64,000 nt of DNA, from contig NZ_AP028031.1 of the NCBI RefSeq assembly GCF_030296915.1, forward strand, positions 2,041,501 to 2,105,500. Reading direction: 5' to 3'. The translations under genes were made by a program, and so were the position numbers. The notes beneath the pieces were generated by a model. The model was not told where the DNA came from. It saw only the letters and a program-made list of their open reading frames with translations, and made no database searches. Shown piece by piece: positions 59,653 through 64,000 of this stretch. How positions within the stretch are numbered: the first letter of the stretch is position 1; every line of letters begins with the position of its first letter. Origin of the DNA: Anaerostipes hadrus ATCC 29173 = JCM 17467. Its GTDB lineage: Bacteria; Bacillota; Clostridia; Lachnospirales; Lachnospiraceae.

Positions 59653-61044
59653 TTATTTTGAATAGAGTACTTCTCCTATAATTTCAATCCCTCTTATCAT
59701 ATCTTCTTTTTTCATTCTCGTAAACCCCAAAATATATTCTTCTTTCAATGGTTTTCCTTCTATATAATACCATGAGAGCGGATAGATCATCACGCCTTTT
59801 TGTCTTAATTTTTTTTGAAACTCTTTTTGATCACTGACAGGGAATCTTACGATGATATGTGCTCCTGCTCCATGACCATATATTTGAATATCGGAGTTTA
59901 ACTTCTTAATTTCTTTGATCAATAGATCATGTTTCTCTTTATAAATATTCCTCATACGGTTTAAATGTCGTTCAAAATGCCCTTCTGTCAGAAACAGCGT
60001 CAAAACTTTCTGATCGATCCTTGATACTGCACAGGAAAATGTCTGGCCAATCTGCTGATATCTCTTTGCAAGTTTCTTTGGGAGCACCATATAACTTGCT
60101 CGGATCGCTGGTGCGATCGCTTTTGAAAATGTTCCCATGTAGATCACATTTTCTCCATCATCTAATCCCTGCATCGCTGGAATTGGTTTTCCATGATATC
60201 TGAACTCGCTGTCATAATCATCTTCGATAATATAATGATCTGGATCTTTTTTAGCCCATCCTAATAATTGACTTCTTCGCCCTATTGGCATGATCACGCC
60301 TGTGGGATATTGGTGTGCCGGGGTTACATATGCTAAGTTCGCATCTGTTTTCTGCAATTGTTCTACACACATTCCACTTTCGTCCATGGAGATCGGATGA
60401 ATCTTAAAATCTAATTCCTTTAAGATTTCATACGCATTTTTGTAAACTGGATTTTCAATTCCAATGGAAACTTTTTCTCCTAAAATCTGACGCAGTAAAA
60501 ATAGCAGATTCTCCATTCCTGCTGCCACTACGATCTGGCTGGCATGAACATGAACACCTCTGGATTGTCTCAGATAATACATGATCGCTTTGCGCAATTC
60601 CAAATCTCCTTGAAAATTCCCCTTTTGAAATAACTCACTGTTATCATTGATCATGATCTCTTTTAGTAGTTTTCTCCAGATATGATAAGGAAACTGTTCC
60701 ATATCAACTCCTGCTGATGAAAAGTCGTATGGTATCTTCTCTGGTCGTATTTCTTCTTCCTCTTCTTCGATCTTAACTGGAATGTGAAGCTCTGCCAGTT
60801 CTTCTACCTGACAGACAAAGAAACCACGTTTTGGTTTTGATTCAATATATCCTTCTGCACAAAGCTGTGCATATGCAGTGTCCACAGTATTCCTGCTGAC
60901 ATCTAAATGTTTGGAAAGTCTCCTTGCAGAAGGGAGTCTGGCCCCAAAGGGCAAAACTCCTGTTATAATTTCTTCTTTGATAGAATTATAAATCTGCTCA
61001 TATAACGGCTCTTTTTTTGAAGTATCAAGTGCAACGATCAGCAT
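59653..61044 (-). CDS. MocR/PdxR-type transcriptional regulator (GntR HTH fused to aminotransferase-like domain)
   Basis: 463 residues. GntR-type winged helix at 10-75 (EPLYEQIYNSIKEEIITGVL, then LPSARRLSKHLDVSRNTVD and AEGYIESKPKRGFFV), and a fold-type I aminotransferase-like domain from ~110, with EDDYDSEFRY and the PLP lysine in MGTFSKAIAPAIRASYMVLP. MocR proteins sense PLP or amino-acid-PLP adducts; PdxR and GabR are known members. No pdx or gab gene is adjacent, so the target is unclear. It is 23 nt after the cyclophilin gene and 18 nt before clpX. Confidence 0.92.
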   Translation of the reverse strand: MLIVALDTSKKEPLYEQIYNSIKEEIITGVLPFGARLPSARRLSKHLDVSRNTVDTAYAQLCAEGYIESKPKRGFFVCQVEELAELHIPVKIEEEEEEIRPEKIPYDFSSAGVDMEQFPYHIWRKLLKEIMINDNSELFQKGNFQGDLELRKAIMYYLRQSRGVHVHASQIVVAAGMENLLFLLRQILGEKVSIGIENPVYKNAYEILKELDFKIHPISMDESGMCVEQLQKTDANLAYVTPAHQYPTGVIMPIGRRSQLLGWAKKDPDHYIIEDDYDSEFRYHGKPIPAMQGLDDGENVIYMGTFSKAIAPAIRASYMVLPKKLAKRYQQIGQTFSCAVSRIDQKVLTLFLTEGHFERHLNRMRNIYKEKHDLLIKEIKKLNSDIQIYGHGAGAHIIVRFPVSDQKEFQKKLRQKGVMIYPLSWYYIEGKPLKEEYILGFTRMKKEDMIRGIEIIGEVLYSK

Positions 61045-61067
61045 ATAACCACCTGTTTTCCTCTAAT

Positions 61068-61838
61068 TTATTCTGCATTTGAAACAGTCATTTTTTCTAT
61101 TACAACTTTCTTCACTGGCTGGCTTACTTCTCCACTTCCATTATCTTGTGTCTTGCATCCTGAAATCTTATCTAACACATCATATCCATTGATCATTTGT
61201 CCAAACACAGTATAGCTTCCTGTTAAGGATGGATATCCACCCTGATTCAAGAATAACGCTTGTTGTTTCTTTGTGAGCTCTACATTCCCTTCTTCCAGAC
61301 CTTTCTTCGCTGTATCTGCTTTCGCCTGCACGATAAAAAACTGACTTCCATTCGTATCTGCTCCGGAATTTGCCATACATAAAGAACCGCGAAGAGGCAG
61401 AAGTTCCTCACATACTTCATTATCAAAGTCTTCTCCCCAAATACTTTCTCCGCCTGTTCCTGTTCCTGTTGGATCTCCACTCTGGATCATAAAATCATTG
61501 ATGACTCTGTGAAAGATCTGTCCATCAAAGTATCCATTCGATGCAAGAGTTACAAAATTCTTCACAGCCAAAGGCGCTTTCTTCATGAAGAACTTAAACT
61601 GCATTTCTCCATAACCTTTGACTTTCATAGTGACGATCGTTTCTCCCTTTTGTGCATCCGCAAGTTGGTCTGTTTTCTTTGCTGCTGTGATCTTTGGTAC
61701 TTTATATTTTGATTGCACTTTCATCTTTGTTTCTGTTGTTGCTTTTGTTGTATCTTTGCTGCCGTCTTTTGCAGATGAACACCCAACACAAAGTGTCATG
61801 GCTGCCATCAGACATGCTGCTGCTATGATCTTTCTCAT
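61068..61838 (-). CDS. Cyclophilin-type peptidyl-prolyl isomerase lipoprotein
   Basis: 256 residues from the ATG at 61838 (AAAGGAAATC upstream). Signal peptide MRKIIAAACLMAAMTLCVGC with a lipobox cysteine, a Thr/Lys-rich linker, then a cyclophilin domain: FFMKKAPLAVKNFVTLASNG, FDGQIFHRVINDFMIQSGDP (catalytic Arg in FHRV), LCMANSGADTNGSQFFIV and YTVFGQMINGYDVLDKI. It likely helps fold exported proteins at the outer membrane face. It probably shares a transcript with the MocR gene and clpX. Confidence 0.95.
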   Translation of the reverse strand: MRKIIAAACLMAAMTLCVGCSSAKDGSKDTTKATTETKMKVQSKYKVPKITAAKKTDQLADAQKGETIVTMKVKGYGEMQFKFFMKKAPLAVKNFVTLASNGYFDGQIFHRVINDFMIQSGDPTGTGTGGESIWGEDFDNEVCEELLPLRGSLCMANSGADTNGSQFFIVQAKADTAKKGLEEGNVELTKKQQALFLNQGGYPSLTGSYTVFGQMINGYDVLDKISGCKTQDNGSGEVSQPVKKVVIEKMTVSNAE

Positions 61839-61879
61839 TTTTGATTTCCTTTCTATTTTAAGAGATTGCTCACTTGCGA

Positions 61880-62869
61880 TCACTGTTCTCGGATCTTATC
61901 CGCCGGAAATACGATTCCTGTCTGTCTTCGCACTCCATCCGTGATATCCATCTCAATCTCTGATGATCTTAAAAATTGATGATCCACTTTATGTTCTTTG
62001 ATCAGTCTGATAAAATCTTTTGTTTCATAGATCATCGGATTATCTCTTTTGTCAAATTGTAATTCTTCTGTTTCTCCATTTCTATAGTAGATCGTGATCT
62101 TCTTGATGATCGGACATTGTTCAATGATCATACATCCATTTTCACCCTGAATCTGTGTTGGCAGTTTGGAATCTGTAATCTTGGAATATATGATCTCTGC
62201 CTGTTTATCACCATACGATGCGATCACACTTCCTGCACCATCCACTCCATTTTCAAGGAACAAACTGTCTGCGAGAATCTTTTCTGGTTTCCCAAATAAA
62301 CTTGCAAGGAAATGGATACAGTAAGATCCAATATCCATCAGTGCTCCATTCGATAATTTGGGATTAAATGCGTTTTCAATGATCCCTTTTTTAAATTTGT
62401 CATATCTTGAAGAATACTGACAATACTGAATCGTTGCTCTTCTCACTGTTCCAATCTTATGAAGATTGTCCATCATCGCATGGAATCCTGGAGAATGTAC
62501 ATTCTTCATGGCTTCCATAAATACAACTCCTTGTTCTTTGGCTGCTTTGATCAGGATATCTAATTCCTCACGGTTGGAGCAAACAGGTTTCTCACAAAGC
62601 ACATGCTTTCCGTAATTGATCATTGTGATCGAATGTGCATAATGCATATAAGTTGGACTCGCTACATAAACCGCATCAATCTCTGGATCTTTTGCCATCT
62701 CTTCGTAGTTATCATATACTTTTTCTACATTATATTTTGCTGCAAACTGCTTCCCTTTTTCTAAATTTCTTGAATATACAGCTGTTAATTGGATTTCATC
62801 TAATTCTAAAATTCCTTCCATCAGCCAGTCTGTAATAAAATTGGTTCCTATCGTTGCTAATCTGATCAT
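61880..62869 (-). CDS. Gfo/Idh/MocA family oxidoreductase
   Basis: 329 residues. N-terminal Rossmann domain (IRLATIGTNFITDWLMEGIL; the usual GxGxxG is GTNFI) with the EKP motif HVLCEKPVCSN near residue 93, and a C-terminal dimerisation/substrate domain with NPKLSNGALMDIGSYCIH. Uses NAD(P) on a sugar, inositol or trans-dihydrodiol-like substrate, which I cannot identify. GGAGGAG precedes the ATG; a strong promoter lies just upstream. Confidence 0.92.
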   Translation of the reverse strand: MIRLATIGTNFITDWLMEGILELDEIQLTAVYSRNLEKGKQFAAKYNVEKVYDNYEEMAKDPEIDAVYVASPTYMHYAHSITMINYGKHVLCEKPVCSNREELDILIKAAKEQGVVFMEAMKNVHSPGFHAMMDNLHKIGTVRRATIQYCQYSSRYDKFKKGIIENAFNPKLSNGALMDIGSYCIHFLASLFGKPEKILADSLFLENGVDGAGSVIASYGDKQAEIIYSKITDSKLPTQIQGENGCMIIEQCPIIKKITIYYRNGETEELQFDKRDNPMIYETKDFIRLIKEHKVDHQFLRSSEIEMDITDGVRRQTGIVFPADKIREQ

Positions 62870-62895
62870 TGATTCTCCTCCATCATATATCTTAT

Positions 62896-62924
62896 ATTTT
62901 ATAGTTGTGACGGTGTAATGTCAA
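62896..62924 (-). promoter_or_regulatory. Promoter of the oxidoreductase operon
   Basis: On the minus strand TTGACA (62919-62924), 17-bp spacer and TAAAAT (62896-62901), between the cation exchanger stop and the oxidoreductase start. Confidence 0.8.
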
Positions 62925-62933
62925 TGATCACGC

Positions 62934-63935
62934 CTACCGCATAATAATGTACGCACTATAGCAAAGATACATGCAGATCATTGCAATTCCTTCGGTTCTT
63001 GAAATCTTTTTTTTCGTTGCTCCAAAGATCCATACTACAACTGAAAATACGACTAAAACTATGATGTCGATCACATTTTCACCAATTAGCTGTAATGGAC
63101 TGATCGCAGATGCGATTCCAAGTACCATAAGGATGTTAAAGATATTGGAACCGATCGCATTCCCGACCGCCATATCAACTTCATTTTTTCTTGCGGCTAC
63201 GATGGATGTGACCAATTCTGGAAGAGACGTTCCGATCGAAACAATCGTTAATCCTACAAGATTCTGGCTCATTCCAAAATCTATGGCAATCCTGCTTGCG
63301 GCATCAACTGTAAGATCTCCACCAAATGCAATGGCTGCTGCACCTCCAACGATACATAACAGACTCTTTGGATAAGACATGATCATCAATTCTTCATTTT
63401 CCATTGTTTCAAGTTGTACGACTTCCTGATTATTTCTGGCACGCATTGCCTGAAAAACCATCATAAGAACATATACGGCAAATATAATAAGGAAAATGAT
63501 TCCATCAAAACGTCCAAGGATCATATGTGATCTATCTCCGAATGCAAGATAACCAAATATGAGAAGTAATGTCGCACATACAAGAGATAATGGAATATCT
63601 CTTATAATTGTTTCTCTTTTTACACCGATCGTTGCTAAAATTGAACAAACTCCGATCACAAACATCATATTAAAGATATTAGAACCAACTACATTACTGA
63701 TCGCCAGGGCATTATTATTGGCAATAGATGCTGTTACACTGACTGCAGTTTCTGGAAGTGATGTTCCCATGGCTACGATCGTCAATCCAATGATAATAGA
63801 AGGAACTTTTAAACGTTTGGCGACACTTGAACTTCCTTCTACAAAATAGTCTGCTCCTTTCATTAAAAATGCAAATCCTATGATCAGACAGATGATCACT
63901 AAAAATAATGGGGATTGGTTGATAAATTTCTCCAT
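62934..63935 (-). CDS. Calcium/sodium antiporter (CaCA superfamily, YrbG-like)
   Basis: 333 residues from the ATG at 63935 (AAAGGAG 8 nt upstream). About ten membrane segments arranged as two homologous halves with the alpha-repeat ion-binding motifs: VAMGTSLPETAVSVTASI with AISNVVGSNIFNM in the first, and VSIGTSLPELVTSIVAARK with AVGNAIGSNIFNI in the second. It exchanges Ca2+ (or another cation) for Na+ or H+ across the membrane. It is monocistronic as far as can be seen. Confidence 0.94.
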   Translation of the reverse strand: MEKFINQSPLFLVIICLIIGFAFLMKGADYFVEGSSSVAKRLKVPSIIIGLTIVAMGTSLPETAVSVTASIANNNALAISNVVGSNIFNMMFVIGVCSILATIGVKRETIIRDIPLSLVCATLLLIFGYLAFGDRSHMILGRFDGIIFLIIFAVYVLMMVFQAMRARNNQEVVQLETMENEELMIMSYPKSLLCIVGGAAAIAFGGDLTVDAASRIAIDFGMSQNLVGLTIVSIGTSLPELVTSIVAARKNEVDMAVGNAIGSNIFNILMVLGIASAISPLQLIGENVIDIIVLVVFSVVVWIFGATKKKISRTEGIAMICMYLCYSAYIIMR

Positions 63936-64000
63936 TTGTTTTTCTCCTTTCAAAATTGTCTTTTTATTTGTACATAAGAAAAACTCATGTATGTTCCAGA

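Noticed and set aside
62117..62835. Plus-strand short frames opposite the oxidoreductase gene
   Set aside because: Antisense shadows without ribosome sites.
1..64000. CRISPR array, tRNA or rRNA genes, prophage genes
   Set aside because: No regularly spaced repeats, cloverleaf-like sequences, rRNA signatures or phage structural genes were seen on either strand.

Overview
The window is ordinary chromosomal DNA from a low-GC, endospore-forming anaerobic Firmicute, most likely a Lachnospiraceae gut clostridium. I infer this from the glgB-C-D-A-P glycogen operon with the paired GlgC/GlgD subunits, the pta-ackA-yceD-rpmF-plsX-rnc-smc-ftsY order, class III fructose-bisphosphatase, a giant two-module acyl-CoA dehydratase activase, IscR-IscS-IscU-MnmA, and several sporulation or germination genes: an alpha/beta SASP, YtfJ/GerW with its DUF2953 partner, YlbJ, a SpoVB-like flippase and a CspB-like subtilase. 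I cannot name the genus with confidence. Almost all genes lie on the minus strand. I saw no tRNA, rRNA, CRISPR array, prophage or intact insertion sequence.

Layout (the minus strand reads from high to low coordinates). 1-9,120: the glycogen operon, transcribed from a good sigma-70 promoter at 9,090-9,118 through a ~330-nt structured leader into glgB, glgC, glgD, glgA, glgP and a GH13 glycosidase cut by the window edge. 9,179-19,858: acetate production (pta, ackA), then yceD, rpmF, plsX, rnc, smc, ftsY and a threonine dehydratase. 19,973-22,222 (plus): tmcAL and ylbJ. 22,208-28,945: coaD, rsmD, a coiled-coil protein, a SASP, acylphosphatase, recG, and a FakA-like/Asp23 pair. 29,075: rpmB (plus). 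29,330-35,440: a 45-residue membrane peptide, ytfJ, a DUF2953 protein, a small unknown protein, pyruvate kinase, a rhomboid-like protein with a zinc-ribbon tail, corA and a double-LysM protein. 35,551-39,768 (plus): the 1,405-residue activase.

39,887-41,502 is the most accessory stretch: a C_GCAxxG_C_C protein, an Rpn-type nuclease remnant and a HicAB toxin-antitoxin pair with a consensus promoter carrying an 11-bp direct repeat. 41,584-47,184: hisF, hisH and a divergent class-M sirtuin-like protein, a two-component system, and a DUF368 lipid-carrier transporter. 47,272-50,603: mnmA, iscU, iscS, iscR. 50,666-58,143: the SpoVB-like flippase (plus), the CspB-like protease and fbp (minus), then a beta-propeller lipoprotein and ilvE (plus). 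58,249-63,935: clpX, a MocR-type regulator, a cyclophilin lipoprotein, a Gfo/Idh/MocA oxidoreductase and a CaCA cation exchanger.

The metabolic genes together describe storage and use of glucose: glycogen synthesis and breakdown, pyruvate kinase, gluconeogenic FBPase, and acetate formation from acetyl-CoA. I found no clearly new multi-gene system. The items I would look at first are the sirtuin-like protein with a ruined NAD loop next to hisHF, the attenuator-like leader of the glycogen operon, the histone-H1-like tail on GlgB, the Derlin-like rhomboid pseudoprotease, the HicAB operator repeats, and several unusual hairpins. Starts were corrected by eye from Shine-Dalgarno placement, so many differ from the longest possible frame. 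All family names are from recognition of motifs, not from a database search.
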